From: Candidatus Rokuibacteriota bacterium | Lineage (GTDB): Bacteria; Methylomirabilota; Methylomirabilia; Rokubacteriales; CSP1-6 | Direction: 5' to 3' | Length of the DNA: 64,000 nucleotides | Assembly: GCA_003221695.1 (NCBI GenBank) | Contig: QHSX01000060.1 | Location: 1-64,000, forward strand | Shown here: positions 8,204 to 17,958 of the stretch, piece by piece | Position numbering within the stretch: position 1 is the stretch's first letter | Layout: every line of letters begins with the position of its first letter | Made by a program: the position numbers and the translations under genes | The notes under the pieces: generated by a model | Databases searched by the model: none | Told to the model about the DNA's origin: nothing | What the model saw: only the letters and a program-made list of their open reading frames with translations

Positions 8204-9136
8204 ATGCACTGGGGGCTCGCGCTCCGGAACTTCGTCGGCCCGCGCGATACCCCCGACGTGGACGCCCTCTACACCTACGCCGAACGTGCCGAGGCGCTCG
8301 GCTTCGAGTCGGTCTGGGCCTGGGACCACGTGATCCTCGGCGTCGAGCCGGCGTTTCCGATCCTCGACGCGATCGGCATCCTCACGGCGATCGCCGCGCG
8401 CACACACCGCATCAAGCTCGGGACGGGGGTGCTCGTCCTTCCGCTCCGGAACCCGACCGTCGCGGCCAAGGCCCTCGCCACGCTCGATGCGATCTCCCAT
8501 GGCCGGCTCATCCTGGGCGTCGCCGCCGGCTGGTACGCTCGCGAGTTCGACGCCGTGGGCGTGGACTTCAAGCAGCGCGGGCGCCTCTTCGAGCGGAACC
8601 TCGCGATCCTGACCCGCCTGTGGACCGAGGAGCGCGTGACCCTCCGTGTGGACGAGTTCAACCTGCGCGAAGCGGCCATGCGGCCCCCCACCATCCAGCG
8701 GCCGCGCCCGCCCATCCTGATCGGCGGCTACGTGGACGCGGTCCTCCGCCGGGTCGCCCGGATGGGCGACGGCTGGCTCACCTACTTCTACACGCCGGAG
8801 AGCTACCGGAGGTCGTGGGAGAAGATCGTGGGCTTCGCCCGCGACGCGGGCCGCGACCCCGCGACCCTCACGGGGACCAACCAGCTCGCGATCTACGTCG
8901 GCGGCTCCCGCGAGGAGACCGAGACACCGATGCGGCGGTGGCTCGAGACGGAGTGGGACGTCGCCGCGTGGAGCGAGTCGACGCTCGAGCACGCGATCCG
9001 CGGGAGCGCCGCGGAGTGCGCCGCCCAGCTCCGCGCGCACGTCGCGTCGGGGGTGGACCGGATCGTCCTGATCCCGTACCGCTACGAGCCCGAGCAGGTC
9101 GAGCGCGTCGCGCACGAGGTCCTCCCGCTCCTTTAG
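8204..9136 (+). CDS. LLM-class (luciferase-like) flavin/F420-dependent oxidoreductase
   Basis: 310 residues with the bacterial luciferase-like TIM barrel. Visible signatures are LGFESVWAWDHVIL near the N-terminus, the cofactor-binding strand IKLGTGVLVLPLRNP, SHGRLILGVAAGWYAREF, and PPILIGGYVDAVLRRVAR further on. Members oxidise or reduce substrates with FMN or F420; which is used here cannot be read from sequence. ATG 8204 is 7 bases after the CoA-transferase stop. The last five codons and stop form the beginning of a 59-bp tandem repeat that follows. Confidence 0.88.
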   Translation: MHWGLALRNFVGPRDTPDVDALYTYAERAEALGFESVWAWDHVILGVEPAFPILDAIGILTAIAARTHRIKLGTGVLVLPLRNPTVAAKALATLDAISHGRLILGVAAGWYAREFDAVGVDFKQRGRLFERNLAILTRLWTEERVTLRVDEFNLREAAMRPPTIQRPRPPILIGGYVDAVLRRVARMGDGWLTYFYTPESYRRSWEKIVGFARDAGRDPATLTGTNQLAIYVGGSREETETPMRRWLETEWDVAAWSESTLEHAIRGSAAECAAQLRAHVASGVDRIVLIPYRYEPEQVERVAHEVLPLL

Positions 9137-9364
9137 CAGGCCACCCACGGGAGCGCCGGCCGAGCGCTCCGAGGAATGTCCTCCCGCTCCTTTAGCAGGC
9201 CACCCACGGGAGCGCCGGCCGAGCGCTCCGAGGAATGTCCTCCCGCTCCTTTAGCAGGCCACCCACGAGAGCGCCAGCCGAGCGCTCCGAGGAATGTCCT
9301 CCCGCTCCTTTAGCAGGCCACCCACGGGAGCGCCAGCCGAGCGCTCCGAGGAATGTCCTCCCGC
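9121..9364. repeat. 59-bp tandem direct repeat, four full copies plus 8 bp
   Basis: Copies start at 9121, 9180, 9239 and 9298, with a partial copy at 9357-9364. Copies 1 and 2 are identical; copies 3 and 4 differ by one or two substitutions. Each begins CCTCCCGCTCCTTTAG, so copy 1 includes the last codons and stop of the oxidoreductase gene. Each carries an inverted repeat GGAGCGC-N7-GCGCTCC (outer pair broken in copy 3). Because 59 is not a multiple of three, successive copies place TAG in all three forward frames. No T-tract follows the hairpins. It fills the space before the DapA-like gene. Confidence 0.95.
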
Positions 9365-9384
9365 GGCTCTGATATCATCTGGCC

Positions 9385-10326
9385 ATGCGCGAGCCCCCTC
9401 GCTTCTCAGGCATCATGCCCGCGAACCTTCTGCCGTTCACGGCCGATCTGGCGATCGACGAGCCCGCCTACCGCACGCACCTTCGCTGGCTGGCCGACAC
9501 CCGGGGGGTCACCGGGATCGTCGCCAACGGCCACGCCGCCGAGGTCTCCTCGCTCTCCCGCGAGGAGCGCCGGCGTGCCCTCGGGATCGCGCTCGACGAG
9601 GTCGGCCCGCGGTGCCCCGTCGTCGCGGGCGTTTACGCCGACGGCACGCACGAGGCGGTCGAGCTGGCGAAGGACGCCCGGGCCGAGGGCGCGGCGGGCG
9701 TCCTCGTCTTCCCGCCGACCCTCTTCATGTGGGGCGCCCGGGAGAAGCCCGAGATGGCGCTCCGCCACTTCTCCGAGATCGCCGCGCAGGCCGACCTGCC
9801 GATCGTCGTCTTCGAGTACCCGCCGGCCTCCGGCATCGGCTACAGCCCCGAGACCCTCGCGAGTCTCGCCGCGATCCCTCAGGTCTCGGCGGTCAAGGAT
9901 TGGTCGAACGACATCGTCGCCTTCGAGGCGAACCTCCGCGCGTTGCGAGCGACCGGGCGCCCCGTCGCGATGCTCTCCGCCTTCACGCTGTCGCTCATGG
10001 CGACCTTCCTGCTCGGCGCCGACGGGGCGATCTCGGGGATGGGCAGCGTCGTCGCCGACCTCCAGGTCGAGCTCTTCGAGGCGTGTCAGAAGGGGGACAT
10101 GGACGGCGCGCGGCGGATCCACGACCGTCTCGACCCTCTGGTTCACGTCTTCTACGCGCCACCGTTCGTGGACATGCACAACCGCATGAAAGAGGCGCTC
10201 GTTCTGCTGGGCCGCATCCCCGCCGCGCACGTGCGCCCGCCGCTCACCCCCGTGAGCGCCACAGAGCGCGAGGCCATCGGGAAAGCGCTCGCGGCCTCGG
10301 GCCTCGCCGCGGCGCGGCGCGCCTGA
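9385..10326 (+). CDS. Dihydrodipicolinate synthase/N-acetylneuraminate lyase family protein
   Basis: 313 residues, (beta/alpha)8 class I aldolase family. The Schiff-base lysine is present in VSAVKDWSND and the catalytic Tyr in VVFEYPPASGI. The usual GTTGE loop reads NGHAAEVSSL, so this is unlikely to be true DapA and more likely a lyase or dehydratase for another 2-keto acid. ATG 9385 sits 20 bases beyond the 59-bp repeat array. The SDR gene begins 33 bases downstream, and the pair probably form a short operon. Cytoplasmic; substrate unknown. Confidence 0.88.
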   Translation: MREPPRFSGIMPANLLPFTADLAIDEPAYRTHLRWLADTRGVTGIVANGHAAEVSSLSREERRRALGIALDEVGPRCPVVAGVYADGTHEAVELAKDARAEGAAGVLVFPPTLFMWGAREKPEMALRHFSEIAAQADLPIVVFEYPPASGIGYSPETLASLAAIPQVSAVKDWSNDIVAFEANLRALRATGRPVAMLSAFTLSLMATFLLGADGAISGMGSVVADLQVELFEACQKGDMDGARRIHDRLDPLVHVFYAPPFVDMHNRMKEALVLLGRIPAAHVRPPLTPVSATEREAIGKALAASGLAAARRA

Positions 10327-10359
10327 GCCCACACGACCGGAACCCATAGAGGAGACGCG

Positions 10360-11139
10360 ATGGATCTCGGAATCCGGGGCCGCAACGCGATCGTCTGCGC
10401 CTCGAGCCGTGGGCTGGGAAAGGCGTGTGCCCTGGCGCTCGCCCTCGAGGGTGTCAACATCACGATGATGGCGCGCACGAAGGACGTGCTCGAGGCGGCC
10501 GCGAACGAGATCCGTGAGGCCTCGGGCGTCCGCGTGACCGCCGTCGCCGGCGATGTCACGACGGAGGCCGGGCGCGCGGCGCTGCTCGCCGCGTGCCCCG
10601 CGCCCGATATCCTCGTCAACAACGCGGGCGGCCCCCCGCCCGGCGACTTCCGGGAGTGGGACCGCGACACGTGGGTCCGGGCGCTCGACGCGAACATGAT
10701 CACGCCGATCCTCCTGATCAAGGCGACCGTGGACGGCATGATCGCCCGTCGCTTCGGCCGTATCGTCAACATCACGTCGAGCGCCGTGAAGCATCCCATC
10801 GACATCCTGGGCCTCTCGAACGGGGCGCGCACCGGGCTCACGGGCTTCGTCGCGGGGCTCGCGCGCAAGACCGTCGCCGACAACGTCACGATCAATAACC
10901 TCCTCCCCGGCCCCTTCGACACCGACCGGTTACGCTCGACGATCGCCATCCAGGCGAAGACGAGCGGCCGGACCGCCGAGGAGGTCGTGCGTGACCGCCA
11001 CCGGGCCACCCCCGCGGGCCGCTTCGGCAGCCCGGCGGAGTTCGGCGGGCTCTGTGCGTTCGTCTGCAGCGCGCACACGGGCTTCATCACGGGCCAGAAC
11101 TTCCTGATCGACGGCGGGACCTACCCGGGCACGCTCTGA
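10360..11139 (+). CDS. SDR-family protein lacking the catalytic Tyr and Lys
   Basis: 259 residues with a good Rossmann NAD(P) site (CASSRGLGKA, 13-22), the LVNNAGG strand (85-91), catalytic-position serines at 140-141 (NITSS) and the C-terminal FITGQNFLIDGG. Where classical enzymes have YxxxK, this protein reads LGLSNGARTGL, giving Ser 153 and Arg 157 in place of Tyr and Lys. Annotated relatives with the same NGAR sequence exist, as far as I recall, so this may be a subfamily rather than decay. Reductase activity should not be assumed. A good ribosome site (GAGGAG) precedes ATG 10360. Confidence 0.88.
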   Translation: MDLGIRGRNAIVCASSRGLGKACALALALEGVNITMMARTKDVLEAAANEIREASGVRVTAVAGDVTTEAGRAALLAACPAPDILVNNAGGPPPGDFREWDRDTWVRALDANMITPILLIKATVDGMIARRFGRIVNITSSAVKHPIDILGLSNGARTGLTGFVAGLARKTVADNVTINNLLPGPFDTDRLRSTIAIQAKTSGRTAEEVVRDRHRATPAGRFGSPAEFGGLCAFVCSAHTGFITGQNFLIDGGTYPGTL

Positions 11140-11151
11140 GCCCAGGGCCTC

Positions 11152-11180
11152 TTGCACGGTCCGACCGGTTAGTGTAGTAA
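11152..11180 (+). promoter_or_regulatory. Putative sigma70 promoter of the liv operon
   Basis: TTGCAC (11152-11157), a 17-base spacer and TAGTAA (11175-11180), lying 60 bases upstream of the substrate-binding protein start and just after the SDR stop. Hexamer match is moderate, spacing is ideal. Confidence 0.4.
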
Positions 11181-11239
11181 GAGGCAACCCTTTCCCGAAA
11201 CTCTCCGCCCACGCCGTGGGCTTCCGAAGGAGGCTGGCG

Positions 11240-12550
11240 ATGGCCGAACGTTGGCAGGAGGAACCCTGGGCGAAGGACATCTGGTGGAGCGGCAAGACCA
11301 CGCGGCGGCGCTTCCTCGGATTCTCGGCCGCGACCGCAGGCGCGCTCGGCGCAACGGTGCTGGTTCCGGCCCCGTGGCGCGAGGCGTTCGGTCAGACGAA
11401 GCCCTACAAGGTCGGAATCATGCAGCCGCTCACCGGCGTGGCCGCGGCCGGCGGGAAGACGGCCCTGGTGGGCTCGCTGATGGCCATCGACCGGGTCAAC
11501 AAGACGGGCGGCGTCAACGGCCGGCCGCTCGAGGCGGTCGTGGCCGACTACGAGTCCAAGCCGGACGTCGGCCGCCGCAAGGTCGAGAAGCTCCTCGTGG
11601 AGGACCAGGTCGACGTGGCCGAGGGCGGGTACCTCTCCAACGTCTGCCTGGCCTGTATGCCGGTCTTCGACGAGCACCGGACCGTGTTCATGGTCGGCGT
11701 CTGTCTCGACACCACCATCACGACGACGAAGTGCAGCCGGTACGTGTTCCGGCCGTTCGACTACGCGCCCGCCCAGGCGGTCGCCTTCGCGCCTTACCTC
11801 ATCAGCAAGCTGGGGAAGAAGTGGCACATCGCCTACCTCGACTACGCCTGGGGTCAGTCGACCCGCGACGCCTACGCCGCCGAGATCAAGAAGCTCGGCG
11901 GCGAAGTCGTCGGCACGACGGGGATTCCGCTGGGCACGGCCGACATGACCTCGTTTCTCTCGAAGATCAGCGGCAACTTCGACGGGTTCTTCGGGATCTT
12001 CTTCGGCGCCAACGCCGTCGTCCTGGCCACGCAGGCCTACGACCTCGGCCTCACCAAGAAGTACAGGTTCGCGGGCGACGGCGCCGTCGCCGAGTCGACC
12101 CACCTGCCCACCCTCGGCCAAAAGGTCGAAGGTTTCACCGGCATCAACCGGTACATTCCTGTCCTCGACCCGCCGCTGGACACGCCCTATCACAAGAGGT
12201 TCTACGAGGACGCCCGCGCGCGGCTCAAGCAGATCGACCCCTCGGGGCCGGACCCTGACCGTTACGTGCAGTCGAACTTCGAGGCGATGAACTTCCTCAA
12301 GCTCGGGATACAACGGTCGGGCTTCCGGGGGCGTGAGGACACCCTGAAGCTCATCGAGGCGCTCGAGGGCATGGAGGTGAAGGAGGGCGACGATTTTCCG
12401 CAGGGCGCCAAGACCCTGCGCAAGGAGGACCACCAGGCGTTCATCCGGGAGTTTATCTTCGACATCAAGAACAACAAGCACAGGCTCCTGGAGGTCGTCC
12501 CGAAAGAGAAGACGTTCGTCCCGCCCGCCTGCTCGTTCCAGAAGGCGTGA
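11240..12550 (+). CDS. Branched-chain amino acid-type ABC transporter substrate-binding protein (Tat-exported)
   Basis: 436 residues, type I periplasmic binding fold (LivK/amide-binding family). ATG 11240 is chosen over an upstream GTG because AAGGAGG lies 6 bases before it. The N-terminus has a twin-arginine signal, TTRRRFLGFSAATAGALG, so the protein is probably exported folded through Tat. YKVGIMQPLTGVAAAGG begins the mature domain, and the hinge/ligand lobes follow with YLDYAWGQSTRDAY. It delivers a branched-chain amino acid, amide or similar small acid to the LivHMGF complex encoded by the next four genes. Its stop overlaps the next GTG as GTGA. Confidence 0.92.
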   Translation: MAERWQEEPWAKDIWWSGKTTRRRFLGFSAATAGALGATVLVPAPWREAFGQTKPYKVGIMQPLTGVAAAGGKTALVGSLMAIDRVNKTGGVNGRPLEAVVADYESKPDVGRRKVEKLLVEDQVDVAEGGYLSNVCLACMPVFDEHRTVFMVGVCLDTTITTTKCSRYVFRPFDYAPAQAVAFAPYLISKLGKKWHIAYLDYAWGQSTRDAYAAEIKKLGGEVVGTTGIPLGTADMTSFLSKISGNFDGFFGIFFGANAVVLATQAYDLGLTKKYRFAGDGAVAESTHLPTLGQKVEGFTGINRYIPVLDPPLDTPYHKRFYEDARARLKQIDPSGPDPDRYVQSNFEAMNFLKLGIQRSGFRGREDTLKLIEALEGMEVKEGDDFPQGAKTLRKEDHQAFIREFIFDIKNNKHRLLEVVPKEKTFVPPACSFQKA

Positions 12551-13343
12551 CCCGGCTTCGTTCGGCGGAGGCGGCGTCCCCGGCCCGCACCGGCGGGGGC
12601 GCCGCCCCGCCCGTGATGCTCCGCACGGAGCGCCTCTCCATGCGGTTCGGAGGGCTCAACGCCCTCAACAACGTCGACGTCGCGATCCAGTCCGGCGAGA
12701 TCCGCGCCATCATCGGCCCCAACGGCGCTGGCAAGTCCACGCTCTTCAACTGCATCACGGGCGTGCTCCGCCCGACGAGTGGCCGCATCCTGTTCGCCGG
12801 CGAGGACATCACGGGGCTTCCCCCGCACCGTATCTCGCGGAAGGCCATCGCCCGCTCGTACCAGATCACCAACATCCTGCCCGGCGCCACGGTGCGCGAG
12901 AACGTCCGGATCGCCACCCAGTCGCGTCACCATGCGTGGAGCCTGCTCCGCCATCACCGGTCGTACACCGATATCATCGATCGGGCGCGCGACGTCCTCG
13001 CCGCCGTGGGCCTCGCCGAGAAGGAGGACGACCTCGCGGCCAACCTCTCCCACGGCGAGCAGCGGAACCTCGAGATCGGCATCGCGCTCGCGACGGAGCC
13101 CAGGCTCCTCTGCCTGGACGAGCCGACGGCGGGCATGAGCGTGACCGAGACGCATGCCATCGTCGCGCTGATCCGACGCATCGCTGCCGACCTCACCATC
13201 CTGATCGTCGAGCACGACATGGAAGTGGTCATGGGGCTCGCGCGGACGATCACGGTCCTCCACTACGGCGAGGTGATCGCCGAGGGCACCCCCGCCCAGA
13301 TCCAGGCCGATCCGCGCGTCCAGGAGGTGTACCTCAAGACGTG

Positions 13344-13344
<1 letters not shown>
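12547..13344 (+). CDS. livG: Branched-chain-type ABC transporter ATPase LivG
   Basis: 265 residues. Walker A GPNGAGKST, signature LSHGEQRNLEIG, Walker B LLCLDEPTAGM, and the LivG-type C-terminal ending FAEGTP-like segment reading VIAEGTPAQIQADPRVQEVYL. Powers import together with LivF at the inner membrane. The first 24 residues are a Pro/Ala/Gly-rich extension before MLRTERLSMRFGG, so an internal ATG at 12616 is an alternative start. GTG 12547 overlaps the preceding stop. Confidence 0.92.
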
Positions 13345-14053
<709 letters not shown>

Positions 14054-14057
<4 letters not shown>

Positions 14058-14923
14058 TTCCCTTCGATCAGCTCCTCGTCCAGGCCATCAACGGTATCGT
14101 GACCGGAATGATCCTCGCCCTCGTCGCCTCGGGACTCACGCTCATCTTCGGGATCATGGACGTCGTCAACTTCGCCCACGGCGAGCTGTTCATGCTGGGC
14201 GCCTATGTGGGCACGACGATCTTCGTCACCACCGGCAGCTTCTGGGTCGCCCTTCTCGGCGCCTGCCTGACGCTGGCGGCGCTGGGCGCCGCGCTCCAGA
14301 TCACCACGCTCCGCCCGCTGCTCGGCCGCGATCCCCTTACCACGATCCTGGCCACCTTCGGGATCTCGCTCGTCCTCCAGAACTACGCCCTCTGGCAATA
14401 CGGGCCGGTGCCGCGCAAGATCACGGAGCCCATCACCGGGCACTTCCAGCTCTTCCATATCGAGTACCCGTGGTACCGGTTGCTGATCGCCCTGCTGTCC
14501 GCGTTGATCATCGGCGGGCTCTGGCTCTTCATGAAGTACGGAACGTACGGGATCTGGATCCGGGCCACCACCCAGGACCGGCTCATGGCCTCTGCCATGG
14601 GCATCCCGGTGCCGTGGGTGCACACGGGGGTGTTCGCCATCGGGGCGGCCATGGCCGCGGCGAGTGGCGTCCTCTTCGGCCCCCTCGTCGGCGTCAACCA
14701 CGCCATGGGCTTCGACTTCACCCTCAGGGCCTTCGTGGTGGTCGTGGTCGGCGGAATGGGGAACCTGGGGGGCTCTATCCTCGCGTCCATCTTCCTGAGC
14801 CTGCTCGAGGCGTTCGCCTCACTCTGGGTGAGCCCGGCCCAGGCTGTCATCGTGTCGTTCGTCGTGCTTATCCTCACGCTGCTCTTCCGGCCGACCGGCC
14901 TTTTCGTGCCGACCCCCAAATGA
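14054..14923 (+). CDS. livH: Branched-chain-type ABC transporter permease LivH
   Basis: 289 residues, about eight membrane segments. Signature sequences are NGIVTGMILALVASGLTLIF and VNFAHGELFMLGAYVG near the N-terminus and a VVVVGGMGNLGGSILAS loop near the C-terminus. GTG 14054 overlaps the LivF stop as GTGA. With LivM it forms the transmembrane channel. Confidence 0.92.
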
Positions 14924-15011
14924 CGGCGAAACGGGCAGTGGCTAGACCGAGCCACGCCGTGCCCACGGCACGCCACCCTCGGCGTGCACCGGCCTCGCGG
15001 CCCCCGCTCCA

Positions 15012-15974
15012 ATGACGCGACGGGGATTGGCCGGCCCCGCGGGGTACTGGGTCGGGTTCGTCGTCGTCCTCGGCCTCCTGACGGTCGCGCCGCTCGTGCT
15101 GCCGGAGTTCTGGCGGCGCTTCGTGACCGAGATCCTGATCTGGGGCCTGCTCGCGATGTCTTCCGACCTCCTCATCGGCTATACGGGGATGGTGTCCTTC
15201 GGGCATTCCGTGTTCTTCGGGCTCGGCATGTACGGGACGGCGGCGGCCCTGCTCGCCCTCGGTCCGCCCAACCTCTGGCTGGCGCTCGCGTCCGGCCTCG
15301 TCAGCGCGGCCGTGGTCGCGGCCTTCGTCGCGTACTTCGCGACACGCCTCCGCGACATCTACTTCGCGATCACGACCCTCGTGTTCTCGCAGATCTTCTA
15401 CGTGATCATCTTCACGTGGACCGACGTGACCGGCGGCGAGAACGGCCTCACCTTCAGCCAGCCGCCGTTCTCCCTGCCTGGCCTCTGGTCGGGACGCTTC
15501 ACGCCGGTGACCCTTCACTGGTTCGTGCTGGCGGTGGTGACGCTCTCCTATCTCGGCCTTCGCCGCATCACGCAGTCGCCCTTCGGGATGGTGCTGCAGT
15601 CCATCCGCGAGAACGAGGCCCGCACGCGCGCCATCGGTTACCACGTCGAGCGCTACAAGATCGTCGCGGTCATGCTGTCGGGGCTCTTCGCGGGTCTCGC
15701 CGGCGTTCTCTACGCGATCCAGAACAAGTTCGCGGCGCCGGACTTCGTCCTGTTCCTCGTCTCCGGCGAAGCGGTGATCTTCAACGTGATGGGCGGGATG
15801 GGAACGCTCGTGGGGCCGGTGGCGGGCGCGGCCTTCTTCCTCGTGCTCCGTGAGGCGTTTTCGCGCTTCTTCCCCGAGTACTACCTGATTCCGGTCGGCG
15901 TCATCTTCACGCTGATGGTCGTCTTCCTCCCGCAGGGGCTGCTCGGCTTTCTCCGCCGACGGCTGAACGCGTAA
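15012..15974 (+). CDS. livM: Branched-chain-type ABC transporter permease LivM
   Basis: 320 residues, multi-spanning. Family signatures are SSDLLIGYTGMVSFGHSVFF, the cytoplasmic RITQSPFGMVLQSIRENEAR, RYKIVAVMLSGLFAGLAGVL and GGMGTLVGPVAGAAF. It is separated from LivH by 88 bases without a gene, the only gap in an otherwise overlapping operon. It converges on the sensor kinase gene across 79 bases; I see no clear terminator hairpin there. Confidence 0.92.
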   Translation: MTRRGLAGPAGYWVGFVVVLGLLTVAPLVLPEFWRRFVTEILIWGLLAMSSDLLIGYTGMVSFGHSVFFGLGMYGTAAALLALGPPNLWLALASGLVSAAVVAAFVAYFATRLRDIYFAITTLVFSQIFYVIIFTWTDVTGGENGLTFSQPPFSLPGLWSGRFTPVTLHWFVLAVVTLSYLGLRRITQSPFGMVLQSIRENEARTRAIGYHVERYKIVAVMLSGLFAGLAGVLYAIQNKFAAPDFVLFLVSGEAVIFNVMGGMGTLVGPVAGAAFFLVLREAFSRFFPEYYLIPVGVIFTLMVVFLPQGLLGFLRRRLNA

Positions 15975-16053
15975 CCGGCCTCACGCGGCGCCGTTCAACA
16001 CCGCACGCACCGTCTGTCGCGCTGGTCCTCGACTGACGGGCTCTCGGGGGCGA

Positions 16054-17958
16054 TCACCGCCCGGCCTCGCCCACGGGGCCGGGGTCCACCGGCACCTCGG
16101 CGACCAGCGGGAGGACGACCGTGAAGACGGTGCCGCCCGCGCGCCCGCTCCGGAAGACGATCGTCCCTCCGTGCTCCTCGACGATCTTGTGCGCCAGCGC
16201 GAGGCCGATCCCTGTGCCGCCCTCCTTCGTCGTGTAGAAGGGAGTGAAGATCCGGTCGCCCGCGGAGGGGGGAATACCCGGTCCGGTGTCCTCGACCTCG
16301 AGCTTCACGCGGCGGTCGGGCGGCCGCCGGCGGGACGGCAGAAGCGGATCACGGCTCTCGCTCCACCAGACACGGAGCGTGAGCCGGCCTCCGCCCTCCA
16401 TCGCGTCGAGCGCGTTCGCGACGAGATTGACGGCGACCCGATAGAGCGCCTCCGCGTCCGCCTGGACGGGCGGCACGTCCCGCGCGTACTCGCGGACCAC
16501 GACGACCTGCCGCGCCTCGATCTGATTGGCGTACAGCTCGACCACGCGGTCGAGCAGGGCGGGCAGCCGCACGAGCGTCAGGCTCATCCGCGCGGGACGC
16601 GCCAGCTCGAGGAGCCGCTCCACGATCCCGTTGATCCGCTCGAGCTCGCGGGGCACCACGCTGTGGAACTTCTCACGGAAGTGCGGGTCGTCGAACCGCC
16701 GCTCGAGATGGCGGGTGAACGTGAGGAGCGAGGTCAGCGGGTTCTTGATCTCGTGGGCCAACCCCGCGGCGAGCGTGCCGAGCGCCGCGAGCTGGTCTGA
16801 GCGCCGGAGGTCGTGCTCGAGCTGCCGCACGAGCGTGAGGTCGCGGAAGACTCCGATGACGCCCAGGTCCTTGCCCTCGCCGCCCTTGAGCGGCGCCGTG
16901 CTCAGTTCGATCGGGACGGTGGACCCGTTCCGACGACGGAGCGTCAGCGGCACGTTCGGGATCGCTGTGCGGCTGACGAGCGTCTCCATGAGGATGTCGC
17001 TCAGCTCCGGGGTGTGCGCGAAGGCCTCGCTGCAGTAACGCCCCGCCACCTCGCCCTTGAAGAAGCCCGTGAGCAGCTCGGCGACCGGGTTGAGGGTCAC
17101 CACCCGCCCGTCCAGGTCCACCGACACGATGCCGTTCGTGAGTGACGCCAGGATGTTGTCGGTGTACGACTTGAGATCGACCAGCTCGACAACGTGCCGC
17201 TGGAGCTCGGCATTCGCGTCCTCGAGCGCCCCGCGCTGCTGAACGAGCTGCACGGCCATGTGGTTGAACGCCGCGGCGAGCCCCCCGATCTCGTCGGCGG
17301 TCGTCGGCTCGATGCGCTGCGCCAACTCGCCTCGCGAGATGGCCGCCGCGCCCTCGGCGAGCCGCTGTACCGGGCGCGCGATGCGTCGGGCCACGAGCGC
17401 CGCCGCGAGGCCGCCCAGCAAGAGCACGACGAGCGTGAGCGCGCCGAGCTCGAGCCGGGTCCTGCCGATCTCCGCCTCCATCCGCTGCTTGGAGAGCCCG
17501 ACGCGGATCGTGCCCCACTTCCGCCCTTCCACCTGCACCGGAACGGCGAAGTCGTAGATCGCCTCGCCCCGCGACGTCACGGTCTCCTGGACCAGGAGCT
17601 CGCTCGCCAGGGCCGCCCGCCGGTGGACGAGCCCTTCCAGCACGGCGCCGACGCGCTCGGGGTCCCGGCTGTGGGCGGCCACCCTGCCGTCGGCGTCCAG
17701 CACGAGGGCATAGACCACGTCGGCCTCGCCCGCGACCCGGGCGACGTTCTGCTCGAGCGCGGTGTAGTTGTAGAGAAGCAGTGGCCCGTAGGAGATCGCC
17801 GCGAGGTTACGCGCGATGACCTCGCCGCGCCGCTGCACCTCCGCGATGATCGCGGCGCGCTGCCGGTGATCGACCACGACCATGACGGCCGTCATGACGA
17901 ACGCGATCACGAGCAGCGTGCCCAAGAGGAGCTTGGTGCGGAGTGAGCGGAGCTTCAT
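16054..17958 (-). CDS. Membrane sensor histidine kinase with HAMP and PAS domains
   Basis: 634 residues. TM1 at 8-28, a periplasmic sensor region about 30-170 with a single-Cache-like look ([14 protein letters not shown]), TM2 at 172-192, HAMP about 190-243, a coiled coil, PAS about 262-375, HisKA with the phospho-acceptor H402 in [15 protein letters not shown], and an ATPase domain ending with [19 protein letters not shown]. The ATG overlaps the stop of the peptide-type binding protein (ATGA), so the two are translated together and the binding protein may present a ligand to this kinase. The likely partner is the sigma54 regulator at 20018-21376. Last gene of the minus-strand cluster. Confidence 0.92.
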   Translation of the reverse strand: MKLRSLRTKLLLGTLLVIAFVMTAVMVVVDHRQRAAIIAEVQRRGEVIARNLAAISYGPLLLYNYTALEQNVARVAGEADVVYALVLDADGRVAAHSRDPERVGAVLEGLVHRRAALASELLVQETVTSRGEAIYDFAVPVQVEGRKWGTIRVGLSKQRMEAEIGRTRLELGALTLVVLLLGGLAAALVARRIARPVQRLAEGAAAISRGELAQRIEPTTADEIGGLAAAFNHMAVQLVQQRGALEDANAELQRHVVELVDLKSYTDNILASLTNGIVSVDLDGRVVTLNPVAELLTGFFKGEVAGRYCSEAFAHTPELSDILMETLVSRTAIPNVPLTLRRRNGSTVPIELSTAPLKGGEGKDLGVIGVFRDLTLVRQLEHDLRRSDQLAALGTLAAGLAHEIKNPLTSLLTFTRHLERRFDDPHFREKFHSVVPRELERINGIVERLLELARPARMSLTLVRLPALLDRVVELYANQIEARQVVVVREYARDVPPVQADAEALYRVAVNLVANALDAMEGGGRLTLRVWWSESRDPLLPSRRRPPDRRVKLEVEDTGPGIPPSAGDRIFTPFYTTKEGGTGIGLALAHKIVEEHGGTIVFRSGRAGGTVFTVVLPLVAEVPVDPGPVGEAGR

